Notes: generated from the sequence alone by a model not told the origin. Positions 45,002 through 56,519 are shown, numbered from the stretch's first letter. The stretch is DNA of 64,000 bases from Talpa occidentalis (GCF_014898055.3 NW_026555331.1:97982684-98046683), one strand, 5' to 3'. Numbers and translations: made by a program.

Positions 45002-45403
45002 GCTAGAGATGGAGCTTCCATTTGATCCAGCAATTCCACCCCCAAGTATTTACCCAAGGATACAGAGACATTAATTCAAAAGGACACCTGCACCCCTATG
45101 TTTATAGTAGCACTGTGTATAATAGGTAAGCTATGGAAACAACCCAAATGCCCCAAAATAAATGACTGGATGAAGAAGATGTGGTACATATACACAATGG
45201 AATATTACTCAGCAATCAAAAAAGATAAACTCATGTAATTTTCAGCAACATGGATGGAGCTGGAAGGGATCATGCTCAGTGAAATAAGCCAGAAAGAAAA
45301 AGAAAAATACTGATAGTCTCACTCATAGCAGGAGTTTAGAAAACCTAAATAAGGGACCAGGAAAAAGACTAATTATAATAAATAAAAATCAAAATCAGCA
45401 AGC
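45002..45403 (+). mobile_element. L1 ORF2 C-terminal region, inverted arm
   Basis: GAGCTTCCATTTGATCCAGC through AATCAAAATCAGCAAGC is L1 ORF2 C-terminus and early 3'UTR in plus orientation. It ends at the very 3'UTR position where the antisense arm (44793-44997) starts. Inverted 5' part plus sense 3' part is the signature of twin priming. A clean target duplication is not visible. Confidence 0.85.
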
Positions 45404-45515
45404 TCCATAACTATTTTACTAAATATGAATAAGAACACTTAAAGGTTTGTATTATTGTGATGATCAATTAAACACTATGTATATAGGCATGAACATGCTA
45501 TCTAAAAGAGGGTCA

Positions 45516-45805
45516 TGGGCCTCCCCTGGTGGCACAGGCAGTTGAGTGCAGCGCTGTGAAGCTGTCCGCAGCCTCTGCAGCACCTGTTCGATCCCGGCCA
45601 GCCGGCAATAGTCCCACATGGCACAGCAGACCTCTCCTGTTGTGCCTGCTGCTCCTCTCAGCAGTGTATTTCATCAGTCTGCCTGTTCTGGTCCCCATTC
45701 TGTCTCTGGTGAATCTTCTCATCCTCCCACACATCTGGCCTGGACCCCTATCTTGTATAAATGACTAAATAAATCTTTAAAAAAGAATAAAAATAAAAAT
45801 AATAA
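45516..45805 (+). mobile_element. tRNA-derived SINE
   Basis: Head GGGCCTCCCCTGGTGGCACA, B-box CTGTTCGATCCC, body and a TAAATAAATCTTT tail followed by AAAAAT repeats. A perfect 12-bp repeat AAAAGAGGGTCA flanks it at 45504-45515 and 45806-45817. Confidence 0.95.
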
Positions 45806-45825
45806 AAAAGAGGGTCAGCATTCCT

Positions 45826-46567
45826 GGGTGTGCTGTATGTCCAAATCTTTCCTCCAGTAAAAAAGCAGCAACCACCCCAAATGCTAGAAGACTGTCTGCC
45901 AATGGATAGCCCTCAGTGGATGCCATGTTGGAAATTGATTATGTTCAAGAGAACCACCTCTCCAAAGGCCATTCCTCCTTCCCAGGGTTCTCTGATTCTA
46001 GCAATTAAATAGTAAGAGGATGTAAGGATGAGCCATACATCTTAACTTGGACCAACCCTGAAGGTCATTCAAGCTTCAGAGTTTTTAGCCAAGGTCTTCA
46101 TTAAGATTGCATTTCAGGGCCTCCCCGGTGGTGCAGCGGTAGAGCGCTGGGTTGCAAAGCTGCCCGCGGCCTCTGCGGCGCCGGTTCAATCCCCGGCTGC
46201 TCCCCGGCCACTGGAGGAGGGTCCCACATGGCGTGCAGACCTCTCCTGCCGCCCGCTGCTCCCCTCAGCAGTGTGCTTCGGTCCTTCTGCCTGCTCTGCT
46301 CCCCGCTCTGGCTCTGGTGAATTCTCTCACCCTCCTGCACTTCTGACTGTACCCAGTGCATGTATAAACAAAACAAACAAATAAATAAATAAATAAAACA
46401 TGCCTCTATAAAAAAAAAAAGATTGCATTTCAGCTAACTTCTTTTTCTTCTCACTCTATCTTCTTTCCCTTCCCCAAGTATTGACTCCAAAGTATTCCTT
46501 AATAAATCACCCATATGCAATCACTACCACAGAATCTGTTTTCCAGTGAAAGTAACCTAAAACAATA
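45826..46567 (+). mobile_element. Ancient LTR-like repeat, interrupted by a SINE
   Basis: TTGGACCAACCCTGAAGGTC, ATTCAAGCTTCAGAGTTTTT, AAGTATTCCTTAATAAATCA and CAGAATCTGTTTTCCAGTG resemble the 3' half of an old mammalian LTR, including an AATAAA poly(A) signal near 46500. The left end is approximate and the family is uncertain. The SINE at 46118-46418 lies inside it. No viral genes are visible. Confidence 0.45.
46118..46418 (+). mobile_element. Young tRNA-derived SINE
   Basis: CpG-rich copy, GGCCTCCCCGGTGGTGCAGC at the head, B-box GGTTCAATCCC, GTACCCAGTGC marker and a long AAAT-repeat and A tail. A perfect 15-bp duplication AAGATTGCATTTCAG lies at 46103-46117 and 46419-46433, the longest SINE duplication in the window. 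Confidence 0.95.
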
Positions 46568-47309
46568 AGTATAAAATTTTCACTCTTTTTTGGCACTAGT
46601 CATATCAGTGTGTTATTAATTTAAGTTTTACCTTTCTTTAACTAATTTTATAAACAGGCTAACCTTATGAAGTATGATTTTGAGATTGTAGATTCTGTTA
46701 TTAGATCCACATGGATTTCTTTTGTCTCTCCAAATCAATAAGACTCATTTATTACAGTTGATCATAATTGGCCAAACCAAGTGCCCATCATTTATATCAC
46801 TTCATGGTCCTCACAATTCTCACAATTTCTAGAGTAGGCTCCTTGGTTTAGTGATGCAGAAACACTTTGCCTTACCAATCCTGAAGATCCTAAATCCCTA
46901 TCAGAAGAGACAATAAATAAATCTTCATCATGTTTATACTTTTAGAAGGGACTGCATGGAATGTAGGGGAGTAAAAGTAAATAATAGATCAAATTTCTGT
47001 TCCACATGAGTTTAAAATGTGGATATATAGATAAGAAAAATAAAAAGAAGGGCATTACTTCCTAACATGTAATAGAAGTGTCCAATGGATAGTGAAGAAA
47101 CTCAAGAGTAGGTAGTTAATGGTGAGGCTCAAGATAAACTTGGAAGGAAACAGTGAAATTCCATTTAAAAGAAATCTCATTTTTTATCCAAATTACTTTC
47201 TTTGAAATGATTTAAAATTCATAAATAAAGTTACTGTTGGCATGATTGAAATCAGGAGAGAGGATAGCAGAAAATGGAAGGCAATTAATTTATTTTTATT
47301 ACTAGGAAT
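46568..47309. other. Unique non-coding sequence
   Basis: No gene or repeat recognised. Confidence 0.4.
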
Positions 47310-47510
47310 CCTGTCGAGCACTTTACACATTTCAGTAATTTCATTATTGACTCTCTGTGAGCTGGGTTGGGTTGATTCCCTTTTTCATAGATGAGGTATC
47401 TGAGGTGCAGGGAAATAGTTTACTTAAGGGCAAGTTAAATAGTATACTTAGGGACACACAACTATCCCATAGTGGACTAAAACTCTAATCCAGTTCATTT
47501 TCACTCTAAA
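47310..47510 (+). mobile_element. MIR element
   Basis: GAGCACTTTACACATTTCAG, TTTTTCATAGATGAGGTATC and TGAGGTGCAGGGAAATAG, then AATCCAGTTCATTTTCACTC, follow MIR (CACTTTACATAC ... TTTTACAGATGAGGAAACTGAGGC). Confidence 0.75.
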
Positions 47511-49700
47511 CCTTTTTTTTCTTTTACACTACATTGAAAACCTGTAAAGCATGCAGTTATACCTAAAAAAAAAAAAATCTTATATGTGTTTTATAATTTT
47601 AATTGCAGCTCAGCAAAGATGCTTAATATATTTTATTCAGGGGACTGTATTTCATAAACAGATTTATAAATCTATCCTCAGAGCTTGCTGTACTGGCAAA
47701 GTAGTATATGCATTTAGACAAATTTAGCTATGCATATTATGAACTTTGTCTAAACAAGATTTGCATTCACCCAACTCAAACCATTTGCATCTGGAAACAA
47801 AATAGCCCCCATACTGTGATGTTTCTAGAAAAATAGTGAACTACATTATTTAATAATAATGTAATAGTAAGAAATATAAAACTGCAGTTGTTTTACATTT
47901 CAAAGATTCTCTCATAAATGTTGTTGTAGCCATACAAAAACTGTAATAACATGGAAATATGGATAAAGTGCAGACTGAGAAAATAGAGGATTGTGAAGAG
48001 CATTGGTAATGAACAAATGCCAAATACATGTAACCAAATATTTTACATTTCAACTAAGACTCGAGATACAGTCAAGGCTGATTTCAAAAAAAAGGTACTA
48101 GACCAGAGACAGCTTACAAAGACTGATCAAAAACTGATACATGCCTTAAAAATCTACACATTACAACCATTACATAGTAGGGAAGCTGTTGAAGAGTCTT
48201 TCTTTAGAGTCAACTGTGTTTTGAGTACTACTTTTCAAATATGTAAAGTGAAAAATAATTCTACATTCCTATCAACACAAAGAGACCACTTTTAATGCAA
48301 CCACTCAGAGAGTTTCCTGGGTCTCCTGAAGTTGCATTACTATCTAATGCCTACCAGGAATATGTAAGGAAGAGAAGAACAGCTAGTCACTTAATGGCAG
48401 TGCAAGAAATGTGCTTAGTGTGTTGTGATTGGCCTGTGTTTTCAGAGTTTGTACATGTGAAACATGCATGAGCGCTTCCTGAGGACCAAACGTGGTGCAT
48501 AATTATAAGCCATTTTAGAACTTGTCCAATAGGGCCACCTAGAGGGTAAGATTAAGACAGAGTGATTTCCCAGACTTTGAGGATCATTTTGGAACAAAAT
48601 AGTCAAGAAGTATGCAGGTGTAATCACCAATAACAGTAAACTTTGTAGAAACCATGAACAATTCCTGTAGAAGAAAAAGCTTGTCTTAAATATCTTTCAT
48701 GCCACTTCTCAATTCTAGCCCAATATTGGTCTGAAATAGTAGGTAGGAGTGGGAAGGATATATATATATATATATATACAAAAAGAAAGAAGTCAATTAC
48801 AGTTAATATGGTCATTCCTGCTTCATACAACTTACTAGTTGGTGATCATAAGTGGAAGAAGAAAAGGAAATCTTCGATTTTCAGGGAGATTGGATGTGGA
48901 TTAATACATTATTCTGATATTCTCTCTGCTGAATTTATACTGGGCATGTGTAAAAATGACTGTAGAATGATAGGTTATTATCGAAGGTAACCACCAAGGA
49001 AGAAAGTTTCAAAAATCAATGGGAAACAAAAATAAAAATGCTTTTATATTACATCTCATGGGTCCTTTTGGTCAATCTCAGGTACACATGTTTTTATGAT
49101 CATAATAATTTCAGTGAGCTCAGAAGGAAGAATTTAGATAAGGAAGTTGATAGAGGTGGAAGTTAATTTAGAAGACCATCATGAATCTCCATCTATGGCA
49201 TCTGGACCTTATTTCTTATTTGAAGTGAAAAAGCACTGAATGTTAGAGCCTGATAGATAATATGACTTTTACGACAACAACCAATACTGTTTTTTAGTAG
49301 TACAGTTGCCAAATGGAAGCAGTAATGGAGAAGGCAATAAAAGCTTTTGGAAATACTACATTCATGGGTAAATAGAAATAATTTTATTTAAAACAACAAT
49401 AATGATAATACTGAGGTTTGAGTGTACATAGAATTAAAATATATGACAATAATTGCACAAAGAGAGAAGACATTGGGGTCTGGGAAGTTCCTTTTTTCGT
49501 TCTGGAAATATTCATAGTAGAGGCTGCAATAATTTGCATATGTATGTTGAAAAATTTAGAATAACTACTAATACAAAATAAAATAATGTACCATTAAAAA
49601 CCTAATAAAGAAGGAATTGGAAAAATAGAGCATTACTTTTTCTAACAGAAAGCAGGAAAGAGATTTTAAAAATGAAAATAGGAAATGATCAAATAGATAG
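47511..49700. other. Unique non-coding sequence
   Basis: No gene or repeat family recognised over 2.2 kb. A short (TA)n lies at 48758-48779. Confidence 0.4.
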
Positions 49701-49711
49701 CAACATTGAAA

Positions 49712-49775
49712 CATTGAAAGTATAAATTCATTGAAAGTATAAATTCATTGAAAGCAACATTGAAAGTATAAATTC
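49712..49775 (+). repeat. Short tandem duplication of a 17-bp unit
   Basis: The unit CATTGAAAGTATAAATT occurs at 49712-49728 and 49729-49745, and again from 49759 after a partial unit CATTGAAAGCAA. Confidence 0.8.
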
Positions 49776-49784
49776 ATATACATC

Positions 49785-49990
49785 AGAAATTATATTAAAT
49801 ATAAATGGACTAAACACCAGTTTGAAAGATTTTCAGATGATAATAACATGCATTTTTTTTTACTTTCAAGAGATAGACCATAAATACACAGGCATGAATA
49901 CATATATATAAAAAACAATCAATAAGCAAGAGAAAAGTGATGTAACTCTTCAGATATCACATTAAATAGAGTTGAAGGTATGAAGTATGA
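49785..49990 (+). mobile_element. Old L1 ORF2 5' fragment
   Basis: TATTAAATATAAATGGACTA encodes the start of the endonuclease (the NINGLN motif region). TCACATTAAATAGAGTTGAA later resembles the ISDKTDFK region, with parts between deleted. Strongly decayed. Confidence 0.55.
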
Positions 49991-50284
49991 CTGTGGAGCT
50001 GCAGTCTTTTTATAATTGAGTATCAGAAGAGGCATGCAGTCATTTATGCTGTATTTTATTGTTGATTATACAAGACAACCCAGGTACAATGTGGGAGGGA
50101 ACTATACAAGGATGCTAATACTACGGAAGTAGGGATCAATGGGGGAGGGCATCTTAAGGATTGCCTATTGCATTATAAAACTAAAAACAATAGTTGTCTT
50201 TGCAAATTAATGTATGACCCAAAGGGAGCACTTGGAAAGAATCTGGTGTGTTTTCCAAGTCCAAATTTTGAGTCACATCTACAT

Positions 50285-50402
50285 CTACAACTGTGTGGTA
50301 GTTACATGGGCATGCACACATTATAAGAATTAATTCATGTAGTTGAGATTTCTGTACTTTTTAAATGTATATTATACCTAAGTAAAAACAGTAAAACATT
50401 TC
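50285..50402 (+). mobile_element. L1M 3' end
   Basis: TGTGGTAGTTACATGGGCAT, TCTGTACTTTTTAAATGTAT and ATTATACCTAAGTAAAAA are typical of L1M 3' ends (GTGGTTACATGGGTGTG ... TTATACTTCAATAAAA). Confidence 0.6.
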
Positions 50403-50462
50403 TAAACATCCCTGTTGGGAACTTTTGATGGCTTGTTGACCACATCTATTATGTGATACTAA

Positions 50463-50503
50463 AATACACACACGCACATGCGCGCGCACACACACACACA
50501 CGC
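50463..50503. repeat. (CA)n/(CG)n microsatellite
   Basis: Mixed ACAC and GCGCGC dinucleotides; the alternating purine-pyrimidine run is capable of Z-DNA formation. Confidence 0.9.
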
Positions 50504-51192
50504 ATCTGTTGTTTATTCCATCATCTGCTCTTCATATCTTCAATAGTTTGCTTGAATCTATTCTCTCTCCCATATCATTGCAAATTCTCCCATATCAATG
50601 CAATGGAGAATTGCCATCTCCACAGGGGCTGCTGGTTTCATTCTGAGGAAGATACTTTTTTTTTTTTTTTTTGTCAGATTCCCTGGGGCTGAGCATTTGT
50701 CACGCATGGCCGTGTTTGGTCAGTACATGGTTATGAGGTTGGTTTGGGAGTTAGTGTTAATTCTCAACCTCCAGAATTTCTTGGGTAAAATTCAAAACGG
50801 ATCCCCAAGGGCAGAGGGCAAGGAGAGAGGCAAGAAAGAGGAAGACCACTGCAGGTTGGTGGGTGGCTATTTTAATAAACCAGGGAACTTACACAGAGGA
50901 CTTGTCTTGTGCTACCCTAAGACAGATTGATCTCCATACCAACCCACTAGAACCTTAAGAGTATACATAGACACCTTGATGGGGTGCTATATAGTCCAGA
51001 CAGTTACATATATAGCCCAGATAGTTTAAATAACACATTATTCTTTCAAGACTGTGTGCTTAAAGTGGCTTCAAGTTTGAGACAAAAGGGGAATAACCAA
51101 TTATCCAAGTCCAATTTTTGGGTCACACTGTGGTCACATACTCTCAATTACCTTCTTCAACAGGACTGCTTAAGAACAACTGCTATAGAGTA
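50504..51192. other. Unique non-coding sequence
   Basis: No gene recognised. A T-run of 18 lies at 50656-50673. The motif pair AAGTCCAAATTTTGAGTCAC (50260) and AAGTCCAATTTTTGGGTCAC (51099) may mark an unnamed short repeat. Confidence 0.35.
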
Positions 51193-51355
51193 AGGGGTTG
51201 GCCAATGTTTTCTATAAACCTGATAGTAAAATTTTTTCAGCTTTATGCACCATAGCTTTGTGCAGTGTTGTGACTACTCTACACTGGTGCTGTAAGGACG
51301 TAAGGATGATGTGAAAATAAATAGGTGTGACTATATTCCAATAATACTTTATTTA
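51193..51355 (+). mobile_element. hAT-Charlie non-autonomous element, left part
   Basis: AGGGGTTGGCCAATGTTTTC at the start and ACTATATTCCAATAATACTT near the end match the family at 44101. The right end (CACAGTTTGCCAAACCC) appears at about 52262-52292, after a Tigger1 insertion. Confidence 0.75.
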
Positions 51356-51643
51356 CATATACTTCATTTTTATTGCATTTTTACATATTTAAGGTTTGTG
51401 GCAACACTGCATCCAGCAAGCCTGTCAGCACCATTTTTCCAACATCATGTGCTCATTTTGTGTCTCTCTGTCACATTTTGGTAATCCTCACGGTATTTTA
51501 AACTTTTTCATTATTGTTATCTCTTGGTGATCTTGATATACCTATTGTGATTGTTTTCAGGAGCCACAAAGCACATCCATAGAAGGCAACAAATTTAATT
51601 GATAGATATGTTTGTACTGTATGCTCCCCAGATCAATCAGTCA

Positions 51644-51647
<4 letters not shown>

Positions 51648-51698
<51 letters not shown>
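51648..51698. repeat. (CT)n microsatellite
   Basis: About 50 bp of CT dinucleotides continuing into CCCT-rich sequence, within the Tigger1 element. Confidence 0.95.
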
Positions 51699-51699
<1 letters not shown>

Positions 51700-51786
51700 C
51701 CTTCCTCTCCCTCCACCCTGTCCCCAGGCCTCCCTAGTCTCTGAGACACAACATTCAAATTAAGCCAATCAATACCCTTGTAATTG

Positions 51787-52196
51787 TTTTTAACTGTTCA
51801 ACAGAAAAAAAAGAGTCACACTTCTCTCATTTTAAATGAAATGCCAGAAATGACTAGGTTACAAGAAAAAGGCTCATTGAAAACTGAGATAAATGGAAAG
51901 TTAGGTCTCATCTGCCAGTTAGCCAACTTGTGAAGGCAAAGGAAAAGTTCTTCAAGGAAATGAAAAGTGTTACGTATAATGAACATAAGAGTGATAAGGA
52001 AGCATCTTTGCTGATATGGAGAAAGTTTTAGTGGTCTGGATAGAAAGTTTTAGTGGCCACAACCTTAAAACCAAAATCTCGTTTAGAGAAAGGCCCTAAC
52101 TGTCTTTGATTCTATGAAGGCCAAGAGAGGTGAGGAAATTGCAGAAGAAAAGTTTGAAACTAGCAGAGTTTGGTTCGTGAGCTTTAATGTTTGCTA
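51787..52196 (+). pseudogene. Tigger1 transposase N-terminal remnant
   Basis: The DNA matches the start of the Tigger1 transposase gene, whose protein has CENP-B-like helix-turn-helix domains that bind the transposon ends. Recognisable strings are AAAGAGTCACACTTCTCTCA, AATGCAAAGG-like GGCAAAGGAAAAGTTCTTCA, GATATGGAGAAAGTTTTAGT and GAAGCTGCAG-like GAAATTGCAGAAGAAAAGTT. The frame has indels and stops. The original initiator region (ATGGCCTCTAAG) appears changed to a non-ATG sequence. Confidence 0.8.
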
Positions 52197-52242
52197 TGTT
52201 GTTCTGGAATCAAATCTGTAATATCTCTGAAGCATGCCTGTA

Positions 52243-52292
52243 TAGGAGGCAGGTTACCATATTTGTCTCAGACCACAGTTTGCCAAACCCAG
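52243..52292 (+). mobile_element. hAT-Charlie element, right part
   Basis: GGTTACCATATTTGTCTCAG followed by ACCACAGTTTGCCAAACCC is the terminal segment of the element begun at 51193. Confidence 0.65.
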
Positions 52293-53218
52293 CAGTAGAT
52301 AAAATAAAATCTGCACTGAATTCCTCCATCAGTGTTGCTTCCTGAAAGTCGTTCTGTCCAACTTTTTCTTCTATTTTATAAACTTTGGTTTGGACCAATA
52401 ATATTATTGACATTACTTAAATTTAAGGTCCATTTTATTACTCTGTTCTAAATTTCAATTGCTTGTAGTTGATACAAAAACAATCTATGAAACTAAATTA
52501 GCATAAAAGAAGCAACTTTAAAAGAAATCTAATGTCATATCAAAGAGAATTATTTTCTACTTAATTGTATATTCACTCTATGCTACCAAAAAAAAAAAAA
52601 AAAACCAAAAAATGAGTATTTCACCTTTTATAGACCTGCTGTTACTAAATATAAGCCATGTATTCCCAGTCTTCTGTGTGTGAACATGGATTAAGTACAA
52701 AATTACCTAGAGAAATTCAAATAAAATTGAAGGCTTTTGGGTCATGGCAATAATGTACACCCTTGCCCCAAGAGAAGGCAAGCAATGACTTCTTATGTTC
52801 ATATTGGCTAGGTGGGAATTACTCCAGCTTTTATATTATTCCTGTGATTATCTGTCATAAGATATTAACATGGTATTAACTTTATACCTAGTGTTGAAAA
52901 TTACAAGACCCAAAGGTTAATTCTAAGCAGAGTTGTGTTGTCCTTGGTAGAAAATATCATTCATTCCAATTACAAAAAAATACATGAGTGAAATAAAGTT
53001 CTTTGGAAAAAAACATAGTGATGAGGTACTTTTTCCTAGACTCGTGAGAGTGGATGGCTCTCAGTCGGAAAGAAAGTTTGGGGCCTGAGATAACTGTTTT
53101 CCCATCTTATCATGACTTCTTAGTATGCTCTTGTGAAATTACCTTAAAATTTTCCATTTTAGGTGATGATGTTGAAAGAACATTAACTTTTACTAAGAGG
53201 TTTCAAGTGGCACTATTA
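52293..53218. other. Unique non-coding sequence
   Basis: No gene or repeat recognised; an A-run lies at 52588-52605. Confidence 0.4.
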
Positions 53219-53234
53219 AGTATTTACTTTTTTT

Positions 53235-53507
53235 TTTAAAGATTTATTTATTTATGCATATAAGAGCTGGGGTACAGATCAGAGATGCGGGGGGGGGGGG
53301 GAGAGGATTCACCAGAGACAGAGTGGGGAGCAGAACAGGCAGACTGACTGAAATACAATGCTGAGGGGAGCAGCGGGCGAGGCAGGAGGGGTCTGCCGCG
53401 CCATGTGGGATGCTCCCTGGCCAACCAGGGAGTGAACTCATGCTGCAGAGGCTGTGGACCACCCCCCACAGCGCAGCGCTCAACCACTTGTGCCACCAGG
53501 GAGGCCC
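53235..53507 (-). mobile_element. tRNA-derived SINE, antisense
   Basis: Family head on the minus strand (GGGCCTCCCTGGTGGCACAA). The B-box has drifted to AGTTCACTCCC. A G-run of 13 lies at 53289-53301. A 16-bp duplication AGTATTTACTTTTTTT lies at 53219-53234 and 53508-53523. Confidence 0.92.
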
Positions 53508-53523
53508 AGTATTTACTTTTTTT

Positions 53524-55112
53524 AAGGAATTATTTCCAATCTTTGATAGCATCACTTAAAAAAAAAATCAAATTTATTTGATTTTCCTTCCCTCTCAAAG
53601 CTTTTTTTTTTCAATTAATATTATCAGTTGTGTATTATGATATTACAACACAGAAAATAATCTCAAATTTTCAGCTTTGACTTTTCAATAATTACCATTT
53701 TTACTATGTCATTACATACATGTTTGGTTCAATGGCCTTTTTTTTCCCATAGAAAAACTTTTGCAAGAAGAAAACAGTGTTTTTGGGTCACATAGTGGTA
53801 TAATCCCCTTTGATGGGGTAACAATTCCAGAATATATTCACAGCATTGAAGTTGTATCCACAGAACTCACTTTATACAAAATTCAAACTCCAAACCTCTC
53901 GAGATTTCCATTGGCCTTTTTACATACTAAGTGAAAAAATACATACACATAGTTTTCATTTCATGAAATATTTATTCTGTGGCACAAAGAAAAAAATGGA
54001 TAACTGAACAATGGTTAATTTCGAGGCTACACGGATTTTCTTTTGGCTGCAAATGATTGCTCTTTATGGGTTCATGGTTTCTGGGGAATTTGGCTGAGGT
54101 ATGAGTTTTGTTTCTTGAAACTATTTATATACTCTTGATGCACACATGTGTGAAACATTATAAGAAGACTTCTCCTTTTAGTGTTGGGAACAAAGAAAAT
54201 TTACTAGGCAAGTAGAACAGGGAGGTAGAAAGGACTCTAGGGCTCCCGTTGGTGAGGCATGAACTTTATAACCAGTCTGGGCTTTTCTGTTCTTCAGACA
54301 CCTGGGCATTTTGAGGAGGCTTCCCATCCTTAATGATCCCAAAACAATCATGCTTAGGCTACCATTTCAAATATAATCACAGCTCCAAGAGTTATGGCTG
54401 TAAATGGAAAAAGGCTAAATACACATGCCAATTCTTTTCTCTTAGTTTTGTAAAATCCACTCAAAGTACATTAAAAATATCAGGAAATGGAGGCAGAGGT
54501 TAAGTGCTCTGACCATTCTAAGAAAACGAGCTATATAAATGCAAGGCATTAATATCATCATTATGGAAACACATTTCCTCATTAACCTCCATTTCCATGC
54601 CAACGACTATCCTCCAAAAGGTTCATTTTATCTTTGACCATTTTGCATGGAGTCCTTGGCAGCCACCTAGTAAAACCTTTGGTCCTGTACATGCTGCTTG
54701 TAAATATTTCATTATGAATCAGGCCTTTCAGCCGTTAAATACAGAAAAATTAAGCATGAAAATAAACCGACACTCCAGACCAAATATAACTAAAGTAAAT
54801 GTGAAAAATCTCAAGCCAGACTTTGCAAATCAAGTAAGAATCTAATCCCCTATTCCATAATAGTGAAGTTTATTGGAAAGAGCAGTCTAGTTTTAGTTCA
54901 AACATGATTATTTATCTAAAAGGCATGCAATCACTAATCTATGAAGAGAAAAGTAATAGAGAATGGATATACTTTTCCTCCCATTTAATATAAGAAATAC
55001 TTCCAGATAATTTATACCCTATTTTTGATTAACCTATTTAAAAAATTTGTCTATAAAAGATATTATATTAGCTGATACAGAATAGGGAAATTAGAGAAGG
55101 AATTTAAGTCTG

Positions 55113-55116
<4 letters not shown>
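53524..55116. other. Unique non-coding sequence
   Basis: No gene or repeat recognised. The block 54540-54850 is repeat-free with moderate GC content and is a candidate conserved non-coding element. Confidence 0.4.

Positions 55117-55172
<56 letters not shown>
55117..55172. repeat. (TA)n microsatellite
   Basis: About 56 bp of pure TA, the longest TA run in the window. Confidence 0.95.
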
Positions 55173-55176
<4 letters not shown>

Positions 55177-56519
55177 CTTTCCAGCAAAAGAAAAAAATAG
55201 AGTATTAATTACTTGGTCAGTATACAACTACTAAATAGGGCATTCCTCTATACCTTTTAAAGGCAGATTAAATGAATTAACATGTTATTGATATCACAAC
55301 CTCCTCTTAAATAGATTAACTTCTCAATTGTTTCTAAACTAGTTACAACAAAGTTTGAGAATAGAAAACATAAATGTATCAGTGTAAATGAAAAAAAATA
55401 GCATCAACAAAACCCCAGTAGTCATTGCACATGTTTTCTTCACTTTTAAATTTTGTTTTTAAGATGATATTTGACTAAAGGCAAATGAATCTTATAATCT
55501 AGCTCTCCTCGTTTTACTCCTGTATCCTGTATCTAATTCTCTATCAAGCATAACCATTTTAAGGTTGATACATAGCAAGTCAAAAGGAAAAACATTACTT
55601 AAGTCACATTATAACTAAGATAGATGCAACTGATCTACATTTTGCAGTATTACTTTCTACTGGGGGGAAAAAGTATCAGTTTCATATGCGATCTGGATAA
55701 AAATGGCAACCCTATACAGCACATTCATTCACATATTTATTCATTACATAGTGAGCACTTGCTAGACATGGACAATGTACAACAAACATTCTGTGTTCAG
55801 AAACTTTGCCTAATGTGTAAATACAGGAACAATTGATTTTCGAAGGCCCATTGGTTTAAGACTCTGAATGCATCATGATTCATCACAGGACGAAACAATT
55901 CCTTAGAAATTTCTTGTAACCTAAATTAACTTTGTTGGTGTTGATTTGGGGGGACAGCACAGTTTCTAATTTCATAACTATGTTTTGTGTGTGCACGAGT
56001 TTGATAACCTGGTAGCTTGTATACTGGTATTTGAGACTACCTCATTCCACCAATCTGATTTAGCATCATATTCTCAGTTATCTTTTTTTACCAACAGCTG
56101 CAATAGTATCATAATTACATGGAATGGTTAGTGCAAGCTGTCATGACATAAAGAACTCTTGTTTTCAGTGACTACTCGTCCATAGTAGAAAATTTTTAGG
56201 TAGTCGACTTAAAATAGTCTCAGAAGAGAGAGCTAGTTTATTAGACAGATATTCTGTACTAGTGAATAAATCCACTGGAGAAATGAACATAGATTGGAGA
56301 ATATTTGTGAAATAGAACAAAATCGCAGATCTGCTGTCAGGATTGAGAATTTAAACAAGGATGTGCACTTTCCGCACATCATTTCATTTTAGGTCATTTC
56401 AAAGTTATGGTTAGTCAGCAAATAGGATATTTTAAGAAATTACAAATGTCCAGCTTATGGAAATAAGGTGGAACCTGTGAAGTGGCAGCTAGAACTACAA
56501 CAATATTAATCATGACATG
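55173..56519. other. Unique non-coding sequence
   Basis: No gene recognised. ATTCATTCACATATTTATTC at 55722 hints at a short antisense L2 tail, too weak to call separately. Confidence 0.4.

Larger units (their letters stand above)
51356..52240 (+). mobile_element. Tigger1 (pogo/Tc1-mariner type) DNA transposon, internally deleted
   Basis: AAGGTTTGTGGCAACACTGC, CACATTTTGGTAATCCTCAC and TCTCTGAGACACAACATTCA follow the Tigger1 5' non-coding part. The N-terminal transposase region follows. The right end GAAGCATGCCTG corresponds to the terminal inverted repeat (GAGGTATGCCTG). TA flanks both ends. The catalytic DDE region is deleted, so it is immobile. A CT repeat has expanded inside it at 51648-51698. 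Confidence 0.85.
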
